Numbered from the stretch's first letter, positions 1 to 13,240 are shown. The stretch: DNA of 64,000 bases from Datisca glomerata (GCA_003255025.1 QANY01007347.1:310001-374000); one strand, 5' to 3'. Numbers and translations are program-made. The notes: a model not told the origin generated them from the letters alone.

Positions 1-1033
1 AATTTACATAAGGATGCACATCTTAAAGAAATTTTACAGAAATTATAAGAAGGATTCTCAAGAACTAAAACATAAAGTTTTTGTTTTTTCTTAAGCTACA
101 ACATGGCACGTCAACAATGAAAAAATTCACAGAAATATTAGAACAATTTTTGAGTGAAAATAGTTTATACCTTGATCATTAGAGAAGTGCCAAAGGCATT
201 AAGCAAAGACGACTTCTTCTACTTTGTACACTGTTGTTTCTGTACTGGAATGAAAAACCTAATCAACTGTCTAACTTACATATATCAAGATAACACAACG
301 CAAAAGACGCAAATATGAACTGATATTTTCCTGGGTTTTAAATTAGCAAAATAGTTGACTTCGAAAGATTTTTTTTTGAGGGGAGATAAAAAGTTATTTA
401 AAAAAACTTAACTTTGACAACAAAGCTTTTGTATAAATGTCAGTGGATTTTGCCTTATAATCTGTTATCAAACTACTTATGATCACATTAGTAATTCATA
501 GAATGACAACAAGTATCCAGAACATCTCATTGTTAAATTGAAAACCACCACAATTGAATTGAACTAAATATTACTCTAATTTAGAAAAGAAACAATATAC
601 CTATTTCATGACATCATTATTTTTGCAAATAAAGGTTGAACCAAAGAGCATATATCTCATAATCATCATTTGGTAGCATAGGTTCTTTTGTTCAAGACAT
701 TTAAACAACAGTCCCCTTCTCTTTGTATAATAAGCTAGCTGTATAATCGCATAAGAATAAGCTACACGTAGACATGCCTTGTTTATTGTCTTTCTGACGT
801 TAATCCTCTATTACAAGAGAAAATCAAGACCATCTGAGTTATCCAAAGTTTTTTATGGGAAAAATCAGCACATGTCACTTACTAGATTCCATCAAGGTCT
901 GATTGAGCTCATTGCAAGTCTGTATGAGTAATTATATTAGGATTTGGCCATAAAAACTAGTCAAAAATATATTATTATAAAATTTTAAACAGAAGTTGAC
1001 CATATGATTGAAATATCACTATCAAATGATCAA
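1..1033. other. Unassigned AT-rich intergenic DNA
   Basis: No open frame with a recognisable domain, no RNA gene and no clear repeat was seen here. The stretch ends where the copia family A LTR begins with TGTT. Confidence 0.5.
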
Positions 1034-2744
1034 TGTTGGTTATCGCGGCACGTGCGGGGCGGATATTTTATTGAGAATGATTTTTGTAAGACGATTCTCT
1101 AAAAGAATGAGATGATGATTCTTTTTTAGAGATTTTATATTAACTCTTAATAGTAGAAAAACCACTATTTACAAAATTGTGTTCTTCTCTCAACTCTTGA
1201 TTGATTAACTGATTCTTTGATTCAACTGATTGATTGATCCATTATTTGAGGTCATCCGGATAATATCTGTATAAGATAGTTTGGAATAATTAGAATAATA
1301 TTTAATTATAAAAATTTCAATTGTAGTGAGACTCACTACTATTGTGCACAACTGCAGGCCACATGGCACTACAATGTGTCGTGAGGTCGCATAGTGCATC
1401 ACGACACCACTTTAGTGCCATGTGGCACTATAATGTTGCACACCTACTACTATAGTGCCATGTGGTACTATAATAGTCTATGTTAATCTTTGATATCCAA
1501 TCAGTGATTGACACGTGACAATTACTACGTATTAAAAATTTACTTTGATCAGATTAAATATTTAGATATTAGTTAATTCAAATTAACATATTTGATTATC
1601 ACCATCAACAAAATTATCTGTTATTTCACAAATAATATATTTTGTTGATCCAAATTATTATCTAATAAAAATTTAATTATTTAATTTCACAAATTAGATA
1701 TTTTATCTAACTTATCGATAATTAAAATAATAATTGATAATTATATATATATATATAATTTAATTAATTAATTAATGATTAATTAATCACACATAATTAT
1801 CTCATAATTATGCACTTGCCNAATTAAATAATATTATTTATTAATTCTATTATTACTTCACTATAAATATGGAATTGCACTCTTAGAGATTACAGATTGT
1901 TTTTACAGAGTATTTTCATGTAGTCTACTCATATAATCATTTCACGTAGTTCTATCGTCCAATTATTGGTTTGTAAATTAGAAGTGATCAAAATTATCGT
2001 TTTGTTGTTCTAATTTTAACTTTTGATCCTTAAGTACCATTAATCCACTAGTGAATGACTAATTTATAATTTTATTATAAATTTGAGCTCAATAACCATT
2101 CAGTTCTAGAATTAACACTTAACGGAACCAATATACGATCCGTTAGGAAAGCTTGTATTCCAAATCTTGTATGATCGTGTTCCCAGCCATCGATATCATT
2201 GAATCTCTAAAACAAAAGTCACTATCCTGTTTTACAAACAAACCTTAACGAGTGAATCAAAAAATTCAGTAGACATGCATATGAGTTCATGGCTACTCAG
2301 GATTCAAACAAGTTATCTACATATGAGCATCGAATTAACGTGTATTAAATCTTTATGGTAAACGGCTCGTTGATAAAGATATTAATTCACATCAGTCCAG
2401 TCATATAATCTCATTATATAAAGTACATTCATAAAGATTTCCATCCACATCAATGATCTGGATCTAGATCACATGCATTCATAATTCTTAGTGAACCGAC
2501 TAGCAACCATTCATTGAAGATTCGATACTTTAATATGTCGCTGACAATTTTATTCATTATTTATGATTTTAATCCTCTCGTACTAATACAAGATCATAGT
2601 CTCATTAATGAATATGGAATTTTCAGATACTTATATAAATTATTCGACAATAATTTAAAAGAACAATTATAAGAAAAATGTAATCCTTATTAAATTTCAT
2701 ATAATAAAGTCAATACACATGCTTTGAGGGCATAACTCCCAACA
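1034..2744 (-). mobile_element. Copia family A, full LTR (3' LTR of element A1)
   Basis: On the plus strand the block starts TGTTGG and ends CCCAACA, so it has the TG...CA ends of an LTR. From about 1845 to 2744 it is closely similar to 5115-6020, and along its whole length it is similar to 48789-50393. The DNA right of 2744 codes on the minus strand for copia RNase H, which makes this the 3' LTR of a minus-strand element. It contains a cluster of imperfect palindromes at 1322-1480. The five bases left of it (ATCAA) and right of 6020 (ATATA) match only in part, so no target duplication is claimed. A single undetermined base lies at 1821. Confidence 0.8.
1322..1480. repeat. Palindromic minisatellite inside LTR A
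   Basis: Variants of a roughly 20-base unit containing AGTGCCATGTGGCACTATA recur here. The unit is itself an imperfect palindrome (GTGCCA...TGGCAC). Related units occur at the equivalent place in the second LTR, at 48905-49100. Confidence 0.65.
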
Positions 2745-5104
2745 ATCTCCAACTTGTCCTAAAGAAAATGTTGTCTTAATCACATGTTATGCACGTGACC
2801 CTTAAATGACTTCACAGGAATTGTCTTTCTAAAAGGATCAGCTAGGTTCTGTTCCGATGCTATCATCATAACAGTCACATCCTCTCAATGTACGATCTCT
2901 CTCACAAGATGATATTTCCTCTCTATGTGCTTGCCCCTCTTGTGAACTCGGTTCCTTGGAATTCACTACCGCCCACTAATATCACATTACAGGATCAATG
3001 GCTTGTCCATATCTGAAACTTCTTCCAAATCAGTATAGAACTTTCTGAGCCATACCGCTTCTTTCACAACTTCACAAGATGCTATTTATTTGGCTTCCAT
3101 AGTGGAATCCACAAACGCTGGATTGTTTAATACTTTTCCAGACTACAACTCCTCCTCCTAGGGTGAATACTGATCCAGATGTCGACTTTTGACTATCTCT
3201 ATCTGATTGAAAATCAGGAACAGTATATCTAGTGGGATTCAAGTCTCCACCAGAATAAATAAACATATAGTTTCTCGTTCTCCTAAGATACTTGAGAATG
3301 TGCTTTCCTGCAATCTAATGTTGCAAACCTGGATTCAATTGATAATGACTGGCAATTCCAACTGCATAACAAATGTTCGGTCTCGTACACAACATGGCAT
3401 ATATGAGACTTTCAACTGCTAAAGCATAATGAACCTTTCTTATATCCTCTTCCTCCTAAGTTGTCTTAGGACATTCATCCTTGGAGAGGACAATTCCATG
3501 TCTGGCCGGTAGTTGACCTTTCTTGGAATTCTCCATAGAGAATCTCTCCACCACCTTATTAATATAAAATGCCTAAGAAAGTGCCAATAACTTGTTCTTT
3601 CTATCCTTTAGGATTTGGCTGCCCAAAATATAACTCGCTTCTCCCAAATCTTTCATTTAAAATTTCTCAGCTGACTACTTCTTTACCTTTGATAAAGTTT
3701 CTACATTATTACCAATGGGTAGAATATCATCAACATAAAGAACTAAGAAAACCACTATCTTATCTTTGATGTATTTATAAACACATGCTTCATCAACATT
3801 TAGCTCGAAGCTATAAGACTTTATAATCTCATCAAAAGCAAGATTCCGAGATCTAGATACTTGCTTTAATCCATAAATGGATTTAAGCAACTTGCATACT
3901 TTTTTTTTATCTTACCCCTTTTATACTAACCCATTTGGTTGCATCATATAGATGCCTTCTTTAAGAGAGCCATTCAAAAAAGTTGTCTTGACGTCCATTT
4001 GCCATATCTCATAGTCAAAACTAGCGGCTATGGGCAAAAAGATGCCAATGGATTTTAGCATGGGTACAGGGGAGAATGTCTCATTACAATCGACTTCCTC
4101 CCTTTATGTATAGTCCTTGGCTAATAATCATGCCTTGAAAGTCTCTACTTTCCCATATGCACCTCTTTTCTTCTTGAAAAACTATTTATATCAAATGGGT
4201 CTGACATCTTCAAATGGATCTACAAGTTTCCAAACAGAATTGGAATTTCAATTTCCAGATTCATGACTTCTTGCCGTTTCTCCTTTTTAGGATCATCCAT
4301 TGCTTCTCCATAAGATAATGGATTATCCTTATCAGTGTTTGACACTAGGACATGTGCTTCTCGTTTGTAGCAAACTACTTGTCTCACAACCCTCCCACTA
4401 CGATGTCATTGGTCACATGGGTAGGCCTTGGTTACTAATTGTTCTTTGAAAGTCTTTACTTTCCCATCTGCATCTCTTTTCTTCTTGAAGATCCATTTAC
4501 ATCCAATGGGCATGACATCTTTAGGTGGGTCTTGCCATTTGTCCTTTATAGGATCATCCATTACTTCTCTAGAAGATAATGAATCGTCCTTATCAGTGTC
4601 CGACACAAGGGCATGTGCCTCTAGTTTGTAGCGAACTGGTTATCTCACAACCCTCCCCCTAAGACGTTGCATTGAATTTCTTTTGCAAGAACTATGGTTT
4701 TCCTAGTTTGTTATTTATCAGTAGAAATTAAAAGTGGTCTGATCTCATCAGCCGCTAATTCCTCGAGAATTACTTTCCTACGAGGTTTGTAGTTTTGTAT
4801 ATAGTCATGCTTAAGGAAGGTCGCATTTGTCGACACAAACACATTTCGATCCTTGTGACTTTAGTACCCAACTCTAGCCTCTAGAGCATAGCCTACGAAT
4901 ATGCATAACTCAGACCTTGAGTCTAACTTTCTGGTCTTGGGTCTAATAACGTGAGCTGGACACCCCATATATGAAAATGACGCAGACTAGTTTTGGAGCC
5001 ATTCTATAACTCTAAAATCATCTTACTTATAGACTTAGAGGGAACTACATTCAAAATATAATTTTTCGTGTGTAGTGCATATCCCCAAAATGTATGTGAT
5101 AATG
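2745..5104 (-). pseudogene. Ty1-copia A1 pol remnant: RNase H, RT, end of integrase
   Basis: Read on the minus strand, this block codes for decayed pieces of a copia polyprotein. RNase H lies at 3072-3266 (GGDLNPTRYT, SDRDSQKSTSGS, LGGGVVVWKS). The RT core at 3675-3890 shows KSIYGLKQ and VLYVDDIL, with the catalytic YVDD pair intact. The RT N-terminus lies at 4406-4606 (DKWQDPPKDV, GCKWIFKKKRDADGKVKTFK). The end of integrase lies at about 4650-5100. Gag, protease and most of integrase are absent, so a deletion joins integrase to a truncated 5' LTR at about 5105. Stops and frameshifts separate all parts. The family copies itself through an RNA intermediate, but this copy cannot encode the proteins. 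The assignment to copia is firm; the lineage within copia is not resolved. Confidence 0.85.
4110..4667 (-). repeat. Tandem duplication of the RT N-terminal segment
   Basis: The segment coding for the start of RT occurs twice, at about 4110-4404 and 4421-4667. Both contain the GTCT(C/T)TACTTTCCCAT and GGATCATCCATT words and end with CTCACAACCCTCCC. The copies are diverged, so the duplication is old or is a join of two related elements. Confidence 0.7.
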
Positions 5105-6020
5105 ATTAGACCCAATAAATCTTATTTATTAATTTCATTATTACTCCACTATAAATGTAGAATTTCACTCTTAGAGATTACATATTGTATTTATAGAGTT
5201 TTCTCATAGAGTCCACTGATATAATCATTTCGTGTAGTTTTGTCCTCCAATTATTGGTTCATAAATTAGAACTAATCAAAATTACAGTTTTACCTTCTAA
5301 TTACCTTTTGATCCTTAAGTACCAGTAATCCACTAGTGAATTACTAATTTATAATCTTATTATAAATTTGAGCTCAACAATCATTCAGTTCTAGAATTAA
5401 CACTTAAGGAAACCAATATATGATCCTTTGGAAAAGCTTGGATTCCAAATCTTGTAAGATCATGTTCTCAGCCATCCATATCACTGAATCTCCAAAATAA
5501 AAGTCACTAGTCTGTTTTACAAATAAACCTTAATGAGTGAATCAAAAGATCTAGTAGCATGCATGGAAGTTCGTGATTACTCAGAATTCAGACTGATCTA
5601 CATATGATCAATGATGTGTATTAAATCTTTATAATAAACGGCACGTTGATAAAGATATTAATTCACATCGGTCCAGTCATATATAATCTCATTATATAAA
5701 ATACTTCACTAAGATGTCTATCCATATTAGTATTCTGGATTTAGATCACATGCATTCAAAATGCTTAGTGAACCGTACTAGCAACCATTCATTAAAGATT
5801 TCATACTTTAATTTGCTGACAATTTTATTCATTATCTATGATCTTAATCCTCTCGTACTAATACAAGATCATAGTCTCATTATATGAATATGGAATTTTC
5901 AGATATTTATATAAATTATTCAAAAATAATTTAAAAGAATAATTATAAGAAAAATGTAATCTTTATTAAATTTCATATCAAAAAGTCAATACACATGTTT
6001 TAAGGGAATAACCCCCAACA
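5105..6020 (-). mobile_element. Copia family A, truncated LTR (5' LTR of element A1)
   Basis: From about 5115 the sequence follows 1845-2744 almost base for base and ends in CCCCCAACA, the outer LTR end. The inner part, with the palindromic minisatellite and the primer-site side, is missing. Together with 1034-2744 it brackets the A1 pol remnant. Confidence 0.8.
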
Positions 6021-8100
6021 ATATATTCCCTGAACACTATTGCTATCAGGAAAGAAATACACGATGTATATAAAATAGAGATCAGCTCAAGACAAGATCA
6101 ACACAACTTCATAGTTATCCACACAGCTTAAGACAAGATCCACTCACTATCTTCTTTTCCTATATACTCGCCTCTAGTTATTAGCACTAAAAAGAGTATG
6201 CTTAATAGTTAAGGATAATAAAAAAGGAAACGCAGCTTAGATATGTATGTAGCACTCAAACTATAAGGTATATAACTACTATTAGGAGTCAAGAAAAAAC
6301 CATAGGAATATTTCCACAAATAACTTGAAGATAATGAGTAATAGGAGCGCCAATGAGAACATAAATAATAGGACAAAGATACAAAATTCCCTAGGTCACC
6401 TGTTGGGGATGGATATGATTCTTCACTGTGTAAATAATTGACCAAAAAATATTGATTAAAGTGGGAAAATTAGGACTCAATTTGCAACGAGGAAAGATAG
6501 CAATCTATTTGACTTAAAAGGGAAAAAGACTAGCCAAAACAGTAGAAACAGGTTGTCCAATGTGGACACGATAAGGACAAACCTCAAAGAAGTACCTAAG
6601 GTGTTCAACTCCTCCATAATTATCAAAATTTTGAGGATCCATTTCAAAATATTGTCGAATGTGGAAATAGATCTAGTATATAAGTCACTAGAAATCAAAT
6701 ACTAAGTTTCGCATTTAAAGTTGTTCTATCCATTAACATCAAACAGAAAAACACAGATTACATTTGTGTTTTTAGAGCCCTTCAAACATTATGTGTTTGG
6801 GGTGTGTGCAAGTTTTGTGTACAAAGAGAGAAAGCATAAAAGGAAATAAAAAGTTACGTAAAACTAAGCTAAACTTTCCATAAAGCCACCTATAAATGTA
6901 AACTATTTTCAATCGTTAATGAGAACAATACATATCAATAACCATGAACATAAACAATTTAGCTTCAAGCTACTAAGATATACCACTGAAGTCTGAAATA
7001 AATATTCCTGGAATTACAACTACTTTCTATTTTTTTCCTTTTTCTTTGTGTTTACTAAGTTCTAAAGTTCATCCAATAGCTAATAATTATCGGCAATGGT
7101 CATAGTTAATAAAGCCACCACATAAATCCAGGAAATAGTAATAGCATCTTTCAGTGAAGTATCATTAGAAATACCCTATCTAATATTATTAATATGGGAT
7201 CATTGAAAAATCACAATAAATCACAAACCTGAAAATTTCTATGTGCTTCATTAATCGATTATTAGAGCTTGAGTCATATCCAGTGCTTCTTACCATCGTT
7301 ATCATTTTAAATCCCCTCTAATTATCACCTTGTCAAGCCTAAAGCCCTAGCCAACAATAATAGATTAAGCACCATGCTTACTGCAAATCTTGTAGGATGA
7401 TTGTTCGAGGTCTTGCCTAAAAATTCATCATTCAAATTCTGACTATAAAAATTTAACCTAAAACTAAGCACCCAATGGACCATAGTTTTTTAACTAGCCA
7501 TCACTAAACAAACAACATGAAAAAAAAGGATATGAACCCATATCTAACACAAGATCAAAATGAAAATGCATCTTCAACTTTAAGAAAAAATGTGAAGCAT
7601 AGCATATACATTCAGAAAAAAAAAATCAAACTAAAAAATTAATAATTTTGAAGCTCATCTTCCTCCTAAAATTGAGTTCGATTGATCTTCAAAAAAAATG
7701 TAAGGAATTGAATATACATACATAAAGAGAAGTGAACGAACACCAAAAATTTAAACCCACCGTTGAAAACAAAAAATCCAAACACGAAAGCAAAAAGAGA
7801 AATAGTTTATCTTCAATAATAAAAGAAATTGATTTACACATAGCGAAAAAATAGTAAATGAACAAGACCACTGCACTGACTGAAATTCCAGCACACGACA
7901 TAGCATTGATGCCAACTGATGGCTAAGTTTTGAACAAATTCATAAAGTATCCACCATTAAGAACACAAAATCAAGCAATTTGAGGAAAAAGGCAGAGAAA
8001 AAAGGAAACAAGGGCTCACCATCCTAACAAGATGAAAATAGGACCCATGCGACCAAAAACAATGAGCCAATGACCCTCGTACGTCACAAGCCAACGAACT
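6021..8100. other. Unassigned AT-rich DNA
   Basis: Short minus-strand frames at 6209-6445, 6477-6698 and 7689-7901 show no recognisable motif and have the low-complexity hydrophobic make-up expected of chance frames in AT-rich DNA. Nothing else was seen. Confidence 0.4.
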
Positions 8101-8189
8101 TCAAACCCTACCTGTCAATTGCGGCTCAACGAACAAAAGAAGCTCGATCATAAAGAAGATCGAGAGAGGTTAAGTGAGAGAGCTCGGGA

Positions 8190-8272
8190 GCTCGAGGGAG
8201 AGGGAGAGGGAAAGAGAAAGAGAGAGAGAGAGAGGGAGAGAGAGAGTGAGAGAAAGAGAGAGAGATGGAGTA
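8190..8272. repeat. (GA)n/(CT)n microsatellite
   Basis: A long purine tract of GAGA repeats with few interruptions. Read on the minus strand it is a CT-rich tract flanked by CCCTAACCC-like and GGTAGGGTTTG words, as seen in the 5' untranslated regions of many plant genes. I found no downstream coding exon on the minus strand, so it is called only as a microsatellite. Confidence 0.75.
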
Positions 8273-8810
8273 AACAAAATGAATCAGATTGGGTTAGGGC
8301 TTGGGGTAAAAAAGGAATGGCATAGTTGTAATTAAATAAAACTTCATGACTAGCTATGTGTCTATGAAAATATCTTTCTCACTGTCATTTAAACTAGAGT
8401 ACATCTTTTTCATGATAGTTTAGATAAATGATTAATATCATAGAACCCCCCACACTTTACCTCATTTTTTAAAGCCATGGTATACTTTCATAGCATTTTT
8501 CAAAGTTGTAAAAGACCTTTGTTAGCATTCTTTTCATGCTATAAATGTTATGAATAACTAACTTAGCGAACATACTTATTCATGCAATTGTACAAACTTA
8601 AAAAATAATAACTTTTGACAAAATATCACAAAATAACATTATCACATAACGTTTTATTTAATTACTAAAACTGTAACAAACTATTGTCCACTAGAAATCA
8701 TAGTTAAAATGACAAATACATATTGAAATTTTACATAGAACAAGCAAAAATAATATGTCCTAAAGAGAAAGATTAAAATCTAGTAAGACCCCAAATCTAA
8801 TTATGAAGCT

Positions 8811-9300
8811 TCAAAAACCGGTGTCATTTGTTGTTGAGGTAAGTTCAGTGCTTTGACCGATTTTAATAAACAATAACTTGGTCAAAAATGTTCGCTTGGT
8901 AGAAGAAGCCATAACACAAATATTCCAAGGTGCAACATTTTGTACCGAAGAAGGATTAGGAGCATCATTACCAGCTAAAAAAATAACAGTAACTCCAAGT
9001 TGCATTGCATGAAATGAACCAATTTGAGTAGCTAATCCATAAGAAGGATTAGAACCATCATTCTCTGCATACAGTTTATTTTCTTTATTAATTATTAGAA
9101 AAATAATATATTTCATAGGTAATACAAGAATAATTAAAAAATATGAAATTAAGGACGTTAACTTATAATTAGCTTAGTAGTTATATTACTGGCCAAGGTT
9201 GTTGCCTGTGTTACATTAATTATTGCTGAAAACCCTGAAAATCTATGCTTGTAGCTATATAACATGGCTTGCTTAGCATCTTCTTTGTTGAAAAGTTGAA
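8811..9300 (-). pseudogene. Subtilisin-like protease (subtilase) fragment
   Basis: Two minus-strand pieces resemble plant subtilases, secreted serine proteases. The piece at about 9158-9300 has the propeptide inhibitor (I9) signature NKEDAKQAMLYSYKHRFSGF followed by SAIINVTQA. The piece at about 8811-9080 resembles part of the peptidase S8 domain: GSFHAMQLGVTVIFLAGNDA, then PNPSSVQNVAPWNICVMAS. The order matches a real subtilase, but the segments carrying the catalytic Asp, His and final Ser are missing, and a stop and non-coding bases lie between the pieces. The usual length is about 750 residues; here fewer than 150 are recognisable. This is a truncated gene relic, or a fragment carried here by a transposon. 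I find no third exon nearby. Confidence 0.75.
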
Positions 9301-9403
9301 ATTTACATTCAAACCAATCCGTAAATATAGTGTATATATAACCAAACAAAAGACTAATTAAATATAGAGGAAATATTGGAGTGAACCTACATATGAAAAA
9401 CAT

Positions 9404-11718
9404 TAGAAAGTAGTTGTAGATGATGTTTTGAAGAGAGGGCAGTGTTGTTAAACAAGTTCATATCTAAGTGAGGGCAGTAATGATTTGTAAAGAAAACAAA
9501 CCATAATTACACAATGGAAGATTCCAAACAAGATATTCACTGCGTTTCTAATATAATTTAATGTAGAAATCAGAACAAAAAAAAGCTTAATGAAATATCA
9601 TATTTGTTTCTGGTTTTGAATTTGGTATCTATAAACACAACATTTTAGATTATATTATACTAGTATTCGTTTATCACCATATATATAAGAGCTAAAAGAT
9701 TATATGTGTTGCTTAAGAAACTCTCTACCTGCATCGCAACAGGGAAACCGTCGGCAAAATCAAGTGGAAAAAACAAATCAACTTGCTTCTTTCTAGCAAA
9801 AAATAGCAGTTTGAGGAGAACTGAAAATTATTAAGAGATCACAGCAGACAATAAATAGTTTTCTTACTTCATGGGCTCTCTACAATGATTTATCCTGCAG
9901 CACGTTCATGGTAATACTTACATTATGGCATCCCAAATGTGATAATATTACATTTGTCAAACCTCTCCAGCTTCATCTGAATTTACTATGAGCGATACAA
10001 TTCAACATAGGGCATATTATTCAAGAATTTTGTGAATTTCTCATAACCATTTGAAATATCAGATACTGCTAAAGACAATTCTGGGTATACAAAATATCAG
10101 CCACAAGTAATTACATAATAGTTAATGACGACAAATCCATAACCTATTATACATTGAAGCATCAACATAACCATGGAGGTATAAGTATTTCTACTTAAGA
10201 ACTACCATCCTAAGAACCAACTACAAATTGAAGTTCTCTTAATTCATATCTTGGAAATGAAAGAACTGTCATTACGGATTAGTTAATCATATATAAAAGA
10301 AATGTATCAAATTGGTGCTCAGGTAGGATGAATCACTATACCAGTGAATATATATTACATTTACTATCAAAACTCTTTCAAAAACATTAGAGTGATGTAA
10401 AGAATTTCAAATCAAAGCCAATTGACAACTAGAAAATAGGAAATTATAAATTCCAAGCAATATTGTTTAAGCAACAACTCTAGAGGCATATAAGATATAT
10501 TAAAAATAAAAATATTGGGAAGCAAAAGTAAATCAATTAACCTGGCTGGGCACCAAGCTTAATGAAACTTTGTGCACTTTGGTACTTTGTTCTTTAATAA
10601 TTTAATTGGAATTAATGCAATAAATCTAGCATTTTCGTGACATAATATGGGGGTTGTATTTCATAATTTAACTTCCTTTCTTAATGGTCCTGTCTAATTG
10701 GAAACATGTGGGAAAATTATTTCAACTTCTAAAGCCCTCTCTCATTCCCTCAACAACAATAAACTATTAGAGAACTAATCTTGATACTACATCTGGAAAA
10801 AACCTGCATTCTTGTAATGAGTGATTGTGATGGCATTGTAGTTGAAATATTTGGAATCTAAAAGGTCAAACAAAAAAAATTAGGATGTCTGTCTCGATGA
10901 AGAATTGAGCTGAAAATCTTTCAAAGAAGGAGAAAACAAGATAAACCAGCTCCCTCTAGATTCTATATCTTTATTTATTCCAAACGCCCCGCTTTGTGTT
11001 TCACACAATCTACCCAAGCTCATAAAGTGTAATTGCTCAATTAGGTATAAGGATAGGAAATCATTGCAAACCAAATGATATAATGGACTAACCATTTGAG
11101 AGATTCTACATTGTCTGAGCAGCATCAAATATAGCACTATTAGTAGTGCCAGATAACTGACCCAGCTGACGACTCATTTGAGCCTTCCTTGAAATTGTTG
11201 GTTGCCCAACGTTTGAGAAAATTACATTGGATGTTTTCCATGTATCTGGGAAGTGGTAGGAGATAACATATACTAAAAGTAACTAAAAAGGCTAAAAACA
11301 ACATAAGTAGATGCAAGTTGTGACCCCTTGGAAAAAAGAAAGCCATGAAGACCAAAATTTGAAATTTTTTATCACTGAATGTACATGTATTCCACCATGT
11401 TATGATTTATGGCTTTGAACCAATTCAGGTAGCTTAACTGGCTCAAAAGGATCGACATGCTCTATCAGTAATTTGTCAAGAACCTAAATATCCTATCTTC
11501 TAGAAAATAAAACTTATAATTCTTTGACTTCCATCACATATCTTGTCAATTAAAAGGATCCCTACAGGTTGGTTTTGTGGGTTCTCTTGACTAGATGATA
11601 CAAGCATTTATCTAAGCAAAATATTGTCTACAATATAAAGTATAATAAATTCTGGGGTAGGTTGTAAAAAGAAATCTATCTGAGTCACTTATTCACTAAA
11701 ACTTCTGCTGAGTCTGAG
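9404..11718. other. Unassigned AT-rich DNA
   Basis: Minus-strand frames at 10880-11137 and 11140-11355 carry no motif that I recognise. No terminal repeats or RNA genes were seen. Part of the right edge may be the untranslated tail of the LINE that starts at 11719. Confidence 0.35.
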
Positions 11719-12069
11719 TCATGTAATTGTGTAAACTGGCTCCGCAGAATAAAGATAAAAGATAAAATCAACATCATCAGCAATAATATGCCAGTACGTC
11801 TTGAAAAAATTAGCATTGAAACCATCAAGCCCTGAAGCTTTTCTATCATTAAAAGAGAAGAAAGTAGCCGTAACCTCTTCAGTAGTAAAAGGCTGGATCA
11901 AGATCCCCCTGTCTTCTCGAGAAACCTTCTTGGGAAGGAACTTGTCAAGAATATCCCAATTAATATTTTGAATATTAAGTTGTTTCCTGAAAAGATCTTG
12001 ATAGAAATTTACAATTAAGTTCTTAATAGCAGTTGGATCATTGATAAGAGTACCTTGATCATCAGTCAA
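11719..12069 (-). pseudogene. LINE reverse transcriptase, N-terminal part
   Basis: The frame has the signature of plant L1-type LINE reverse transcriptase just before the RT core. It reads LINDPTAIKNLIVNFYQDLF, then a linker, then PFTTEEVTATFFSFNDRKAS, followed by GLDGFNANFFKTYW, which corresponds to the KAPGPDGF...FFK.W block. The polymerase core and the zinc-binding tail that should follow are missing. It continues the endonuclease pieces at higher coordinates on the same strand. Non-functional 3'-truncated copy. Confidence 0.85.
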
Positions 12070-12370
12070 AAAGTTGAAGCTAGATTTCCTTCTATGACCT
12101 TTAACAGATTCAAAGAAGAAGGAAATATTGCTATCTCCAAGATTTAGCCAAGAATTCCTTTACTTTTGCATGTAGAAACTTTCTTTAGCAAGCTACCAAG
12201 AATGATAAGATTGATTAGCCATTTTAGTGTCTTGTTGAGCTTCAATCGAGTGGGGATGCAAGTCTAGATTTTGTTGAGTCTTTTCATAGCCACTCTCGTA
12301 TCATGAACTTTTCTAGAAATGTCATTGCAATGTGTAGAATTAAAGGATCTAAGAGCAAGTTTCACTGCCT

Positions 12371-13240
12371 TCAATTTCTTAGCCACCTTGTACATAGCCG
12401 TGTCATACACCTCCAAGCTTGTTGGACTAGGTAAGAAAAACCCTCAATGTCAGCCCAGAAATTAAGGTATTTAAAAGAAAGTTTCTTCCTTGAAGCATCA
12501 GGGAAAAATTTAAGGATACCAAGATTGTGAGCTGAGAATGTTGAGGAGAAAAGAAAACCATAGACCTCTGAAAAGTTCACCTCGAGTGAGTGTTAAGAAT
12601 TCTATGTATCTTGGTGTGAATACTAGCATTTCAAACTTGATGATTCCACTAAGTGAAAAAAGAGCCAGTAAAATCTAAGTCAGTCATCTCAATAGATCTA
12701 AGACAGTGAACAAACTATTTCATACCTTCATCCCAAGTAGGAGCACCTCCTTGCTTCTCATCAGGATGAATTATCTCATTGAAGTCACCAAAAACTATCC
12801 AAGGAAGAAGATTAATGCCCGAATGCAACATAACCAGATAATCCCATAAACTTTTCCTAACACTCAGACAATTTCCAGTTTAGATGAAGGTGCAAAAAAA
12901 TTCAGTAGAAGGATCCTTCTTAATGACTTTACAATGAATCATTTGTGCAGTGATAAAGACCACCAAAAAATAAAAAAATTCAGGATCAAAAGCCACCCAA
13001 ATCCTACTTAAAGGAATCTTAGTATAATTTTTTAGAAACCTACAATTATGAAAAACAACATTAATAATTCTGTGAAAGTGTTTTTCTTTTACTCTATTTC
13101 AAGTAAACCACATAACTTCACATTAAAACATCTCACAAACCTCCTAACTTCCGAATGTTTGAGAGGTTGGATAAATCCCCTAACATTCCAAGTTGTAAGG
13201 TTAATTAACATGAGGATTTGGAGAAGAGAGTTACACTCCC
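12371..13240 (-). pseudogene. LINE endonuclease domain, broken
   Basis: Read on the minus strand, the region starts with the typical endonuclease opening NLTTWNVRGF near 13200. It then carries GDFNEIIHPDEKQGGAPTWD at about 12735-12800, the block holding the metal-binding Asp and Asn of the exonuclease-endonuclease-phosphatase fold. It ends with a domain-end segment (SAHNLGILKF then FKYLNFWADIEGF) at 12371-12580. Several stops and frameshifts separate these blocks. The domain nicks target DNA to prime reverse transcription in living L1 elements; this copy is dead. Confidence 0.8.

Noticed and set aside
1741..1775. Possible origin-like or regulatory AT tract (TA repeats)
   Set aside because: Simple AT-rich microsatellite inside an LTR; no further signal.
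1029..6025. Target-site duplication of copia A1 (ATCAA / ATATA)
   Set aside because: Only three of five bases agree, so it is not evidence for intact ends.
8119..8325. Plus-strand frame rich in Arg-Glu repeats
   Set aside because: It is the translation of a GA microsatellite; composition alone explains it.
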